A stretch of 50,858 nucleotides of DNA from CAG-492 sp045643465 (GCA_045643465.1 JAZUKV010000004.1:1-50858); one strand, 5' to 3'. Positions 7,150 to 16,730 are shown, counted from the stretch's first letter. Translations and numbers: made by a program. Notes: generated by a model from the sequence alone, not told the origin.

Positions 7150-8790
7150 ATGAATCAAATTTTACTTGCTCTAAAACAATTCTTCGGATATGAATCTTTT
7201 AGGCCTGGTCAAGAAAAAATTATTTCTTCCATCTTGTTGAAAAAAGATGTCTTGGCTATTATGCCAACTAGTGCTGGGAAATCAATATGTTATCAAATTC
7301 CTGCAATTATTTTTCCTGGTATAACTATTGTAATTTCTCCTTTGATAGCACTAATGAAAGACCAAGTAGATAACTTAAATAAAAAAGGAATTCCTTCTAC
7401 TTATTTAAATAGCTCTTTATCCACAGCTGAATTTAATTCTATTTTAACGCAAATAAAATCAAACATTTTTAAAATCATATACATTGCGCCAGAGCGATTA
7501 TACTCTAAACAATTTTTATCTATTTTAAATTCCCTAAATATATCTTTATTTGCAATTGATGAAGCTCATTGTGTTTCACAATGGGGACATGACTTTAGAC
7601 CTAGTTATCAAATAATCTCTCCAATTATTTCAAAATTTAAAATTCGTCCTACCATTGCAGCCTTCACTGCTACAGCTACTAGTATTGTAAAAAATGACAT
7701 TATAGAATTGCTTAATTTAAAAAATCCTTTTATTTTAACTTCTAGCTTTAATAGGTCTAATTTAAAATTTATTGTAGAAAAAATTGAAAATACGCAAAAT
7801 AAACTCAATTATATCTTAAATTATTTAAATTCTCATAATTTAGAAAATGGAATCATATATTGTTCTACTAGAAAAAATGTCGAATTCCTCTATACTTATC
7901 TTTTCAATTATGGCTATAAACTTTCAAAATATCATGGTGGTATGAATGAACTAGATAGAACTTTTAATCAAAATAACTTCATTAAGGGGTTTACAAAAAT
8001 CATGATTGCAACAAATGCATTTGGTATGGGAATTGACAAGCCGGATATACGCTATATTTTGCATTATAATCTTCCTAAAGATTTAGAAAGTTATTACCAA
8101 GAAGCTGGTAGAGCTGGTAGAGACCAAAATAGCTCAGAATGTATTCTGCTTTTTTCGAGTAAAGATATACATATTAATAAATATCTAATTTCAAAAACAT
8201 CCAATCAAACTATAAAAAATGTTCAATATAATAAATTAAGCTCTATAATTGAATATAGCTCTACTACAAACTGTTTGAGAAATTTTATTTTAAATTATTT
8301 CGGAGAAACTTCTGGTTTACAAACTTGCAATAATTGCAGTAATTGTTTAACATCATATAGCTTTACTGATATTACTATAGAAAGTAATCATATATTTTCT
8401 TGCATTATTGAAACTAAAGAGCATTTTAATTTAAATATTATTTGCGACATACTTTTAGGGGCTTCTTCGCCCAAATTAAAAAAACTTAATTGTTATAAAT
8501 TAGCAACTTATGGAATATTAAAAGATTATTCAAAAAAAACAATTTTATCAATAATATATTTTTTAATATCTAAAAAGTATATTATTATTGATTTTCATCA
8601 TTATAATTCTTTAAAACTAACTGATTCTGGACTTAATATTTTAGATTCTAATAAGTCTGTAATTATAAATAAATCTATTGAAAAAAACTTAGTATCAGAG
8701 CCATATTCTTTTTTCAAAGATTTATGCCCTGATGCTACTATTTTGGATATATTAATATATATAATAAAAAAATTTTTTGAAATGTTATAA
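7150..8790 (+). CDS. recQ: RecQ-family ATP-dependent DNA helicase
   Basis: 546 residues. Motif 0/I: FRPGQEKI and PTSAGKS (residues 39-45); motif II DEAH at 137-140 followed by CVSQWGHDFRPSY, the RecQ aromatic-rich loop; motif III AFTATAT; motifs IV-VI GIIYCSTRKNVE, ATNAFGMGIDKPDIRYILH and QEAGRAGRD. A zinc-binding Cys cluster (NCLRNF ... TCNNCSNC) near residues 375-400 is followed by a winged-helix RQC-like region. No HRDC domain, so it is a short RecQ. A 3'-5' helicase in recombination repair. The 3' end overlaps the convergent yneA-like gene by a few bases. Confidence 0.92.
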   Translation: MNQILLALKQFFGYESFRPGQEKIISSILLKKDVLAIMPTSAGKSICYQIPAIIFPGITIVISPLIALMKDQVDNLNKKGIPSTYLNSSLSTAEFNSILTQIKSNIFKIIYIAPERLYSKQFLSILNSLNISLFAIDEAHCVSQWGHDFRPSYQIISPIISKFKIRPTIAAFTATATSIVKNDIIELLNLKNPFILTSSFNRSNLKFIVEKIENTQNKLNYILNYLNSHNLENGIIYCSTRKNVEFLYTYLFNYGYKLSKYHGGMNELDRTFNQNNFIKGFTKIMIATNAFGMGIDKPDIRYILHYNLPKDLESYYQEAGRAGRDQNSSECILLFSSKDIHINKYLISKTSNQTIKNVQYNKLSSIIEYSSTTNCLRNFILNYFGETSGLQTCNNCSNCLTSYSFTDITIESNHIFSCIIETKEHFNLNIICDILLGASSPKLKKLNCYKLATYGILKDYSKKTILSIIYFLISKKYIIIDFHHYNSLKLTDSGLNILDSNKSVIINKSIEKNLVSEPYSFFKDLCPDATILDILIYIIKKFFEML

Positions 8791-9093
8791 TATTTTTATA
8801 GGTATTTTTAAAGTTTGTTTTATTTCCAAATTACTTGTATTTAGATTATTCACCTTTTTAATACTTGAAACTATCTCTCTGATATCATCATTTTCATAAT
8901 AATCATTTATATCTTGTTCATTTTGAGCAATACTCCATAATGTATCGCCTTCGCATACAGTTATAATCTTATAATCAACTTTTTCTTTTGATAGTGCTTT
9001 ATTTGTAATACTTAATATTATTCCTATTACTATTACAAATAATATAATAATTCTTCTTCTAAATTTTTTGTGATTTACTACTTTTACTTTCAT
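8785..9093 (-). CDS. YneA-like LysM cell-division suppressor
   Basis: 102 residues from the ATG at 9093 (GGAGG 8 bases upstream). A basic N-terminus, one membrane helix (RIIILFVIVIGIILSI), then a LysM-type domain starting ITVCEGDTLWSIAQ and ending IKQTLKIPIKIL. This architecture is that of YneA, which halts division during SOS. The promoter just upstream carries a LexA box inside its spacer, matching that role. Likely anchored in the membrane facing the wall. Confidence 0.8.
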   Translation of the reverse strand: MKVKVVNHKKFRRRIIILFVIVIGIILSITNKALSKEKVDYKIITVCEGDTLWSIAQNEQDINDYYENDDIREIVSSIKKVNNLNTSNLEIKQTLKIPIKIL

Positions 9094-9131
9094 AATTTTT
9101 GCCTCCAATATTCGAACATCTTTTCGTTTTA

Positions 9132-9160
9132 ATTATAAACACTTGTTCGTATATTGTCAA
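9132..9160 (-). promoter_or_regulatory. Consensus promoter with LexA (SOS) box in the spacer
   Basis: TTGACA (9155-9160), 17-base spacer, TATAAT (9132-9137). Within it, CGAACAAGTGTTTA (9136-9149) matches the Gram-positive LexA box CGAACRNRYGTTYC except at the last base. Repressor binding would cover both promoter elements of the yneA-like gene. Confidence 0.85.
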
Positions 9161-9177
9161 GCTTTTTTATAATAAAA

Positions 9178-9203
9178 AAATAGTTTTCTAATGAAAACTA
9201 TTT
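9178..9203 (-). terminator. Terminator of the SipW/TasA-like locus
   Basis: AAATAGTTTTC TAAT GAAAACTATTT followed on the minus strand by a T-run, downstream of the glycine-rich protein gene. Confidence 0.75.
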
Positions 9204-9245
9204 TAAATCTACTTAAATACTATTTTTCCAGCATTTATTTTTTCC

Positions 9246-10155
9246 CTAATTGTGCGTATGGCTAGGCTCTAACTTAACTTCATTATTTCCTAAATATGTC
9301 ACTAGAACTTGTCCACTTTTTGTATCTCCTTTATTATTGCTTAAAGCATTATATTTAGATAAAGATATTGAAGGAATACTACCTACATTCATTTCACTTG
9401 AAATATAATTACTACCACATGCACCTGAAGTTCCTGGATTCTGTTTACTTGTTGTTGCATTTGAAGCATTCGCAGGTGTTCCATCAGCAGCATTGGTAAC
9501 ATTATTTAATGATGTAGCTAAATTATGTGTATTATTAATTGTAGATTTATTATTTCCTTCTCCACTTGCTCTACGAGAAGTATGCAGCTCTGTTCCACCA
9601 ACTCCTCCGGCCACCTCCAGCAATCATTACTGTTGTGCCATCGATTTTTATATTAGTTGGATTTCCAGCTTTTCCAGCTGTCCCTACATAATACATGGTT
9701 CCTAGAGTTTTTCCGTCTCTTGATGTACTTTCACCATCTACACCAGCAGTTCCTATTGAATATGATATTACTTGATTTTGATTTAAATACACATATCCTG
9801 ATATATAACCTCCATTATTTGGATATACTGCATCTACTTTAGCTGTATGTGATTCTAATCCCATTAAACTTCCTGTTACTTCTAATTGGCATGCTCCACT
9901 TGCACCACCATTACCTCCCCAGGCTTGTATTGCATACCAGCCTGAGTCCGTAACAGTCCATGAAGATTCTCCACTTGTAACAGCATTTCCAAAACTTCCA
10001 TTAAGGCTTCCATCAACTGTTCCTACAATATTCAATTGTTCATTTAATAACGAATAGCTAATTCCGATAATTAAAATTATAATTATCATTATAATGATTA
10101 TACCTTTAATTGGTTTTGTTTTTTTTCTTTTTAACTTATAACTGAATTTTTTCAT
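9246..10155 (-). pseudogene. Secreted glycine-rich protein of the SipW locus, frameshifted
   Basis: Two overlapping frames make one protein of about 303 residues. The first (from 10155) has a basic N-terminus, one membrane helix and SYSLLNEQLNIVGTVDG, the cleavage-type region typical of SipW substrates, then a glycine-rich domain (GWYAIQAWGGNGGASG, GTAGKAGNPTNI) ending in MIAGGG. The second continues GGVGGTELHTSRRASGEG and ends PSHTHN. At 9609-9612 the minus strand reads GGTGGCCGGAGG; deleting one C restores the reading frame. The TasA-like gene also ends in a His-rich tail (TTSHNH). It is the last gene of the operon. Either a real pseudogene or a sequence error. Confidence 0.75.
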
Positions 10156-10158
10156 TCA

Positions 10159-11217
10159 TTATCCTCTTTTTATAACATACTCATATCTAATTTGATTACT
10201 TATAACCATAAAATAATATTCTTCCTTTTCCTTATTTTCCCAATAAAGTATTGGCTTAAATAATTCTTCAGAAAGTTTTATTAATTCGTCAAATTCTTTT
10301 ACATTAACAACTGATATATCTGCTTCTTGTGGCATATTATCAATTTCTACAATTTTTTCGTTACATGTCTTTAATATATAATTAACTTCTTCTTTGCTTT
10401 CATTTCTAATATAATTTGCATCTCTTGTTTGAATTACATAAATTAACATTCTAATTCCAACAAGAGCAAATATTGCAGCTATAACTATTGCTACTTTATT
10501 ATTATTATCTATAGTAGTCTTTTCATCTTTAGATATTGAATTTGATAAAGATTTATTGTCTGGTGATTCGATTTTTGTTGTTTTTGCACCTAAATCAATT
10601 TCGATTATTTTTTTATCTTCAAAATCTACATTTTCATTTTCTACGTTTGTCTTTATTCTAACATTTAAAATCACCTTATACTTTGCAGAAATTGACATTC
10701 CCATTTCTTGTTCAAATTTTTTTAACATGCTGTTTTCTTGTTTTAAATCTAATAGTAAGTTTTCTTTAATATCAATTTTATTTGTTTCTGAAGATCCTGT
10801 TTTATTATCCTTTATTACTTCGTCATTCTCAATTATTTTTTGCTCTTCACCATCACGAGTATATACAACTTGCATTTTTCCTAGTATATCATATTCATAT
10901 GCAATATTTGTTTGTTTATCTGAATTGTAATTATAATCTAAATTTAAAGATATATTATCAATTAAATCTGTAACATATGCTGGATAGTCCATACCTAATG
11001 TTTTATCATTTATATATTCATTTGGCTTTAAATTAACTTTATAATCATAATTCAAGTTACTTGAATAAGAATATATTTTTTCTTTAATGCTAATTTCAAT
11101 TTTATGTGATAAATTTGCTATAATAACAAAAATTGAAATTACTAATATTAAAGCACCAAGAATTGCATATACTCGCCTTGTTGATTTACGAATCTTCTTT
11201 TTTGCATTTACTTTCAT
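10159..11217 (-). CDS. DUF5305-family membrane protein
   Basis: 352 residues with an N-terminal membrane anchor (about 18-38), a long extracellular region (NLNYDYKVNLKPNEYINDKTLG...) and a second membrane helix near residue 245 (VAIVIAAIFALVGIRMLIYVI) followed by a cytoplasmic tail. I recognise this as DUF5305, a family repeatedly found beside SipW and TasA-like genes. Function unknown; probably assists export or assembly of the fibre subunits. It lies 3 bases upstream of the glycine-rich gene and 36 bases downstream of sipW. Confidence 0.75.
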   Translation of the reverse strand: MKVNAKKKIRKSTRRVYAILGALILVISIFVIIANLSHKIEISIKEKIYSYSSNLNYDYKVNLKPNEYINDKTLGMDYPAYVTDLIDNISLNLDYNYNSDKQTNIAYEYDILGKMQVVYTRDGEEQKIIENDEVIKDNKTGSSETNKIDIKENLLLDLKQENSMLKKFEQEMGMSISAKYKVILNVRIKTNVENENVDFEDKKIIEIDLGAKTTKIESPDNKSLSNSISKDEKTTIDNNNKVAIVIAAIFALVGIRMLIYVIQTRDANYIRNESKEEVNYILKTCNEKIVEIDNMPQEADISVVNVKEFDELIKLSEELFKPILYWENKEKEEYYFMVISNQIRYEYVIKRG

Positions 11218-11253
11218 ATATTTATTCCTTCCTTAATTAAATTCTTTATCTGC

Positions 11254-12435
11254 CTAATTTCCTGTTTCTACTTGTATTTGCTGTTTTTCTTGCCATTTGT
11301 GGAACCAGATTGCTGGATAACCTATATATCTTATTTTAAAAATTACCTTTCCTATTAACTGATCTTCAGTAACTTCAAATGCATCAGGATCTTTATTATT
11401 GTCACCTTTTGTAATAAAATAAAATTCTCCATTTCTTTGATTTTTTTGAACAATTCTATGAATAACCGTATAGCCTTTCATTTGATACTCAATTATATCA
11501 CCAACTTTAACATCATTTGGATTACATTTTTTTATAATCGCAACATCACCAACATAAAGTTCTTTTTCCATACTAGGCGTTGCAATTGATACCGGTTTTA
11601 TTGGGAATACACCGATTGCAAACCAAACAGCTAAAATTACAACTGCAATAAATGGAATTGTTCCACTTGGGTTCGAATTTTTAATATCAGCTTTTGATTT
11701 TCTAAATGAACTTTTAAAATTTTCATATCTTACATATAATAATAATACCAATGGGACAAATATATTTATAATTGATATCATAACCCATTCTAGATTTGGA
11801 AGAACAGGGCTGACCCAAATATATAGATTTATTCCTAATTGATATATTAAATTTGGTTTGTATCCAAACTTAATGCATATATATGAATATAAAATATTTC
11901 TAACTATAGATGGCAATAATATTTGAGCAAATCTTTTAACTATATAAAATGCTGTTATATTATTTCTTAATACTACTATAATTTCGAAATCTATAAAAAC
12001 ATATATTATTGATATTGCAATAGCTACTAATTTCTTGTTTTTTGAAAAATTAACACTATTAATTACTAAATATCTAACATATTCCATCATAATAAGAGGA
12101 ACACCAAAAATCCATAGATTAATACAAATTCCTCTTAAAGTTGTACTGTATGGATTATTACCAAATGTTAAAACTATTCCTGATATTACATATATTATTA
12201 TGTATATTGCAACCCCCAAAAATGCAATAAGCGATATTCTTTTTTCTTTTCTTTTATTTATATATTTATCCCCAAACATAATTTTTAAAGCAATTGCCAT
12301 TAAAGCCCAAAAAATTGGATTAATTACATATAAATATAGATTATTTATTTTATTCTTGAATAACAATTCTGATAAAACTGCATAGACAAATATTGTTATG
12401 CACACTATAATTGTTTTAACTTTTGTTTTATTCAT
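11254..12435 (-). CDS. sipW: SipW-type signal peptidase I with multi-pass N-terminus
   Basis: 393 residues: about seven membrane helices, then a catalytic domain with Ser288 in TPSMEKEL and His326 in YTVIHRIV (His takes the place of the bacterial Lys, as in archaeal/ER and SipW enzymes) and an Asp at about 345 in KGDNNKDPD. Much longer than B. subtilis SipW (about 190 aa) because of the extra helices. Expected to process the TasA-like and glycine-rich proteins encoded on both sides. Ends with a short amphipathic tail. Confidence 0.85.
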   Translation of the reverse strand: MNKTKVKTIIVCITIFVYAVLSELLFKNKINNLYLYVINPIFWALMAIALKIMFGDKYINKRKEKRISLIAFLGVAIYIIIYVISGIVLTFGNNPYSTTLRGICINLWIFGVPLIMMEYVRYLVINSVNFSKNKKLVAIAISIIYVFIDFEIIVVLRNNITAFYIVKRFAQILLPSIVRNILYSYICIKFGYKPNLIYQLGINLYIWVSPVLPNLEWVMISIINIFVPLVLLLYVRYENFKSSFRKSKADIKNSNPSGTIPFIAVVILAVWFAIGVFPIKPVSIATPSMEKELYVGDVAIIKKCNPNDVKVGDIIEYQMKGYTVIHRIVQKNQRNGEFYFITKGDNNKDPDAFEVTEDQLIGKVIFKIRYIGYPAIWFHKWQEKQQIQVETGN

Positions 12436-12480
12436 TCTTGCCTCATTTTCTAATTAAATAATATTTTTAAACTTTATTAA

Positions 12481-12516
12481 AAAAAGCATAATACAGAATA
12501 TATTATGCTTTTTTAT
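12481..12516 (-). terminator. Internal terminator after the TasA-like gene
   Basis: AAAAAGCATAATA / TATTATGCTTTTTT hairpin between the TasA-like gene and sipW. It probably gives high expression of the subunit and lower read-through into sipW. Confidence 0.75.
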
Positions 12517-12538
12517 TATTTATATTATGCACTTAATT

Positions 12539-13072
12539 TTAGTGATTATGGCTTGTTGTTCCTGTAAATTCTGTTGTATCTTGTACATAATTATATGTTA
12601 TTGTAAATGAATCTCCTGACAATTCTGTTTTTTCAGAATTTGCAGCCCACTTAACAACAAACTCAATTGTACATGTTTCATTTGGTTGTAATGTTTCTGA
12701 TGGAACTGTTGGAGTATCTAAAATTAAATCTCCACTTGTAAAATCTGCTCCTGAAGTACTAACATCAAAGCTTGTTAATTTTGCTGGTATTGTTCCATTG
12801 TTAGTAACTGTTGCTAATACTGTACATCCATCTCCTGGAAATCCTAAATTGTTAATAGTTGTTGTTATAGATTTAGCATCTGAGCTTATCACTGAAGTTC
12901 CTTTTGTTGATTCAGTAACACTTGTTGCTGTAAATATAACATCCCATTCAACTGTTGATGATACAGTACCATTAATTGTTAATGTGGCTGAAAAAGCTGA
13001 ATAACCTATTGCTAATGCCAATAATAATATTATTAAAATAATTACTACAAATTTCTTTCTTGATTTTTTCAT
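12539..13072 (-). CDS. TasA/camelysin-like secreted fibre subunit
   Basis: 177 residues. Signal: MKKSRKKF, hydrophobic stretch VVIILIILLLALAIGYSAFSA, followed by TLTINGTVSSTVEWDVIF, the typical start of mature SipW-dependent proteins. The mature part is predicted all beta with repeated Ser/Thr and two Cys (GDGCTV and NETCTIEF). It ends GTTSHNH. By family, such proteins form biofilm matrix fibres. First gene of the locus, RBS GAGGAGTTAC; its own terminator follows. Confidence 0.75.
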   Translation of the reverse strand: MKKSRKKFVVIILIILLLALAIGYSAFSATLTINGTVSSTVEWDVIFTATSVTESTKGTSVISSDAKSITTTINNLGFPGDGCTVLATVTNNGTIPAKLTSFDVSTSGADFTSGDLILDTPTVPSETLQPNETCTIEFVVKWAANSEKTELSGDSFTITYNYVQDTTEFTGTTSHNH

Positions 13073-13294
13073 TTGTAACTCCTCCTCATTATTTTTATTA
13101 ATTTGATTATAGCAGACACTTTTCTTATAATCAATTGTTTTTATTTGTCATTTTTATTACAAAATTGTTACATTTTTGTTTCGTTTATATTATTTTTTTA
13201 TTTTTTATACAATTTACGCAATATATTGTTGTAATATTATATTTATAATGCTATAATTTTTTTAGAAATTTACAAAAGAAAAGGAGTTTATGTT
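13073..13294. promoter_or_regulatory. Divergent intergenic region; promoter of the 273-aa gene
   Basis: Very AT-rich. On the plus strand TTGTAA, 17-base spacer and TATAAT (near 13226-13256) precede the rightward hypothetical gene. A promoter for the TasA-like operon is expected on the minus strand near 13110-13140 but I do not see a convincing match. Confidence 0.4.
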
Positions 13295-14116
13295 ATGGAA
13301 AATTCATTACATTTAGTTTATAATTCAGTACTTGAAAAAGTTCCTCAAAAGCAATCAAATACAACTTTTCAAGTCATTCTTAATTTGTTTGAACAAAACA
13401 CTAGATTATTTGATTATCTTCAAAAAGAACTATCATTTACACATAATCTTATTCAAAATATAAGCTCTCAAATTGATTCTTGCGATATTGAAAATAATAA
13501 AAAAATTGTCGAAGAAATTTCAAATTTAAAGCAAAAAATTACTAATGATACTCTTTTATTTAATGATTTAATTATTTTATTAAATAACAATATTAATGAA
13601 ATTACTAATATCTTTAATAATTTACAAATAAATGATGATACAAATTCTTCAGAATTGGACAATTCTACATCTGTTGATGAAAATTTAAATGATTTGCCAA
13701 AAGATAATAATCTTCTTATTATTTCTGAAAAAGACGATAAAGTTTATTTTCCTTATTTTGTAGAAGAAATTAATGAATACTTAAGACAATATCCTCATTT
13801 ATATAATGATTTTGACGATGTTATTGAAAAAGAATTTGTAACACCTTTACATCATTATCAAAAAAATCTTTCTTTAGCAAGATTCAGAGAAGCTTATTCT
13901 TTAATGAGAGACAAAGAATCAAAATCTATTATAAAATCTACAAAATTTGCTTTTGCTATGGCTAAAAAAGGTAATTTAAATCCTGTTATCATTGCTGCAT
14001 GCAAAACAGAAAAACAACTTGCTAATTATCTAGCCTGTCTTGAAGATAATAAGCTAGATGATTTTAAAGATTTTGAGATAAAATATGAAGTTCCACCAAT
14101 TAAAATTGAAAATTAA
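13295..14116 (+). CDS. Hypothetical protein with N-terminal coiled coil (273 aa)
   Basis: Soluble, acidic. Residues about 20-115 have heptad-like helices (VVEEISNLKQKITND..., LLNNNINEITNIFNNL), then a low-complexity Asp/Ser/Asn linker, and a compact C-terminal domain from about 160 (KVYFPYFVEEINEYLRQYPH ... YSLMRDKESKSIIKSTKFAFAMAKKGNLNPVIIAACKTEKQLANYLACLE). No signal peptide. I do not recognise the family. RBS AAAAGGAG. Monocistronic with a terminator shared with tmRNA. Confidence 0.7.
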   Translation: MENSLHLVYNSVLEKVPQKQSNTTFQVILNLFEQNTRLFDYLQKELSFTHNLIQNISSQIDSCDIENNKKIVEEISNLKQKITNDTLLFNDLIILLNNNINEITNIFNNLQINDDTNSSELDNSTSVDENLNDLPKDNNLLIISEKDDKVYFPYFVEEINEYLRQYPHLYNDFDDVIEKEFVTPLHHYQKNLSLARFREAYSLMRDKESKSIIKSTKFAFAMAKKGNLNPVIIAACKTEKQLANYLACLEDNKLDDFKDFEIKYEVPPIKIEN

Positions 14117-14127
14117 TGTTTAATACA

Positions 14128-14157
14128 AAAAAACGGCTGATTTAAGCCGTTTTTTAT
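14128..14157. terminator. Bidirectional terminator, 273-aa gene / tmRNA
   Basis: AAAAACGGCTGATTTAAGCCGTTTTTT: stem ACGGCT/AGCCGT with A-run and T-run on each side, serving the convergent gene and ssrA. Confidence 0.85.
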
Positions 14158-14179
14158 TTTTCCATACAAGGAATATATT

Positions 14180-14532
14180 TGGTGGAGGTGAGGAGAATCG
14201 AACTCCTGTCCAATATCTTTTCCATATAAACTTCTCCGAGTGCAGTTTGTTATTAAAATTCCCTTATAAGTAGATTAACAAACAAATCCATTTATAAAGT
14301 AGCTATATAATACCCCCTATTTCGCTAGCAAGAAATAGCTTCGTTTCCTACTAATTCGTCGCCTTATTCTAAAACGTAGGCATTAAAGATAAGACGTCGC
14401 CACATTAAGCAGCGTATGCTAATTCGTAATTATCAGCGTTTAAATTTATTTTGCTTTTTTTAAGTGGCCAAAGCAACCATCCACTACTCGCTATTTATAT
14501 TTCTAAAATACTGTCGAAACCGTTACACCCCC
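14180..14532 (-). ncRNA. ssrA: tmRNA (ssrA)
   Basis: 353 nt on the minus strand from GGGGGUGUAACGGUUUCGAC (the conserved tmRNA start) to GAGUUCGAUUCUCCUCACCU...CCACCA, the tRNA-like 3' half with encoded CCA. The tag reading frame ends ...NADNYELAYAA followed by UAA (minus strand near 14409-14445). Rescues stalled ribosomes together with SmpB, not encoded in this window. Confidence 0.97.
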
Positions 14533-14607
14533 ATATAAACTATAATCAATTATACTCTAAAAGAAAAAATTTATCAATAGAAAATTTATACCATATTAAA
14601 TAAAAAT

Positions 14608-14637
14608 ATCCGCTTAAAATTAATATTTCAAGCGGAT
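14608..14637 (-). terminator. Terminator of hpf
   Basis: ATCCGCTT / AAGCGGAT stem followed by ATTTTTATTT on the minus strand. Confidence 0.75.
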
Positions 14638-14659
14638 TAATTTACATTAAAATTATATT

Positions 14660-15190
14660 TTATTCTGGCTCTACTAAACCAAAGTTAACTCCATCTTTTA
14701 ATTTAAAAATTACATTAACTTTTTCTGTATCAGCATTTACAAATGTTAAGAACATATTATTTGAATCTTGTAATTTCATCTTTGCGTCTTCTACGCTCAT
14801 TGGTCTTACTTCATAATATGTTGTTTTTAAAACTTCTTTTTCTACTTGACGACTTTCTTTATTGAAACTAATAACTTCTTGCTCTTTTATTGAACCTGAA
14901 TTCATTTGTTTCTCTTTTTTAGCCTTTGTTTTTCTAATTTGACCTTCAATAATATCAATATCTTTATCTATAGAAGCATATAAATCATTTTTTTCTGTTA
15001 CAGCTCTATAAACATTTCCATTTATATTAGCAGAAAGTTCAGCAACTTGATTTTTTCCTTCTGTTCTAATTGTTGCTTTTACTTCTATTTCTTCCTCTGT
15101 GTATTTTTGTAGTCTTTCACATTTTTTCTCAACATACTCTTTAATTGCTTCTGTTGCTTTTAAATCTTTTCCTGTTATTTTTATGTTCAT
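14660..15190 (-). CDS. hpf: Ribosome hibernation promoting factor, long form
   Basis: 176 residues. N-terminal ribosome-binding domain (MNIKITGKDLKATEAIKEYVEKK ... DLYASIDKDIDIIEGQIRK), basic linker, then the C-terminal dimerization domain (YEVRPMSVEDAKMKLQDSNNMFLTFVNADT...GLVEPE). Long-form HPF makes 100S ribosomes in stationary phase. ATG at 15190 preferred because GGAG is 8 bases upstream; a GTG at 15199 falls in the RBS. Confidence 0.95.
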   Translation of the reverse strand: MNIKITGKDLKATEAIKEYVEKKCERLQKYTEEEIEVKATIRTEGKNQVAELSANINGNVYRAVTEKNDLYASIDKDIDIIEGQIRKTKAKKEKQMNSGSIKEQEVISFNKESRQVEKEVLKTTYYEVRPMSVEDAKMKLQDSNNMFLTFVNADTEKVNVIFKLKDGVNFGLVEPE

Positions 15191-15400
15191 AAAAACCACT
15201 CCTTCCTAGTATCTTTTGTTTTGTAATTGCTGTAACTTCATTATATATTCTTTTATTGATTTTTTCAAGTTATTTCCAATTTTTTTCCTTATACCTATGA
15301 AAAAGTCTTCCTTACTTGTTATAATCTTACTTTTAATAATTAATTCTTTACTTACGAAAATTTATATGCTATAATATGTAAACTAAAGGGGATGATAATT

Positions 15401-15751
15401 ATGAACAAAGAAATAATTATTTTAAATACCGCAACAGGTATACTTTCAAAAGATTATATAAATTGTTTAATTACTGAAATTAATAAATTAAAAATAAATA
15501 AATCAATGAAGGAGCTTTTGCTTATTGCATCAATAAATTTGCTTTCTTCAATAAAAACAACTAAATCTTTATCATATCAATTAGAAAACTTTAAAAATCA
15601 AGGAAAAGTTTTCCCTGATAAAACCACAAGTAAATATATAAATAATATTTTAAAAGATTTAAAATCTTTACCAGCTTCTGATTTTACAACAAATATTAAT
15701 AATCTAATTGATTATTTAGTAAAAAATAATATCACTATTAAAACAAAATAA
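15401..15751 (+). CDS. Small helical hypothetical protein (116 aa)
   Basis: Lys/Ile/Asn-rich, all-helical, no membrane segment or signal: MNKEIIILNTATGILSKDYI... LIDYLVKNNITIKTK. Family not recognised. The ATG at 15401 has AAAGGGG 8 bases upstream; the ATG at 15392 abuts the RBS. Stands alone, divergent from hpf. Confidence 0.55.
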   Translation: MNKEIIILNTATGILSKDYINCLITEINKLKINKSMKELLLIASINLLSSIKTTKSLSYQLENFKNQGKVFPDKTTSKYINNILKDLKSLPASDFTTNINNLIDYLVKNNITIKTK

Positions 15752-15775
15752 AAGACGAAACATTGTGTTCGCCTT

Positions 15776-16642
15776 TTATTTATTGTTTATTATATTTAAT
15801 ATTTGCTCTTTGTTATCCATTATAGCATTATATCCAACTTCTATACATTTATCTATATCTTCTATTTCCATTAAACTTGTACCTTTAGCATCAATTTCAA
15901 TAGCAATGTCTGCTTGTTTTTGAGCCTGAGTTACATCTTTTAAAGCAAATATATCTACAGTTCTTAATAAAATGCTAATTACATTTTGTTTTTCAACATC
16001 ATAATCATCTAGCTTAAAGCTTAATCCTATTGTTATATCAGCTCCCATGTCTTTTAAAACTTTTACTGGTAGATTATCTTTTGTTCCACCATCTATGAAA
16101 TTGTATTTTTCAAATCTATTTGGTGCAAAAATTCCTGGGAATGCCATACTAGATCTAACAGCTTTTCCAATTGAAATATCATATATATAATCAATATCAT
16201 CATTTTTTATTCCTAAATCTCTTGACATAAAAATGCATTCTTTTGTACTTATTGTATCAACTGTTGTTATTGCAAAAGGTATTTTAAATTCTGAAATGTT
16301 TGAATATCCTTTGCTTTCTGCAGTAGTTTGAATTAAATTTTCTACTCTTTCTCCTGGTATTAATCCATCAATATTTAGCTCTTTTTTTGTTAAATAAGTT
16401 CCTAATGAAGAAATAATTGGTTTCTTCGGAATTTTAGTTAAATGTTTATATGATTCTAATATTATATCTCTCATTTCATTACAATCACATCCAATAGCAT
16501 GCAGTACAGCTGCCATACTTCCTGAACTTGTTCCTGAAACAAAATCAAATTTTACACCTAATTCTTCTAAAGCTTTTATTGCACCTATATATGAAACACC
16601 CTTTAATCCTCCACCGGCAAAAGCTACTCCAATTTTCATCAT
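15776..16642 (-). CDS. Patatin-like phospholipase (RssA type)
   Basis: 288 residues. Oxyanion hole GGGLKG at residues 10-15, nucleophile elbow GTSSG with Ser39, and the catalytic Asp in IDGGTKDNLP at about residue 185. No signal peptide, so a cytoplasmic or membrane-peripheral lipid acyl hydrolase. Two adjacent ATGs (16642, 16639) follow GGAGG; the second has the better spacing. Confidence 0.88.
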   Translation of the reverse strand: MMKIGVAFAGGGLKGVSYIGAIKALEELGVKFDFVSGTSSGSMAAVLHAIGCDCNEMRDIILESYKHLTKIPKKPIISSLGTYLTKKELNIDGLIPGERVENLIQTTAESKGYSNISEFKIPFAITTVDTISTKECIFMSRDLGIKNDDIDYIYDISIGKAVRSSMAFPGIFAPNRFEKYNFIDGGTKDNLPVKVLKDMGADITIGLSFKLDDYDVEKQNVISILLRTVDIFALKDVTQAQKQADIAIEIDAKGTSLMEIEDIDKCIEVGYNAIMDNKEQILNIINNK

Positions 16643-16730
16643 CTATTCCTCCGTTTTGTATTAATATTCTGTATTATACATCTATAAAAATTTTTTGTCT
16701 ATACCATTTTAATAGCTTTTAATTAATATT

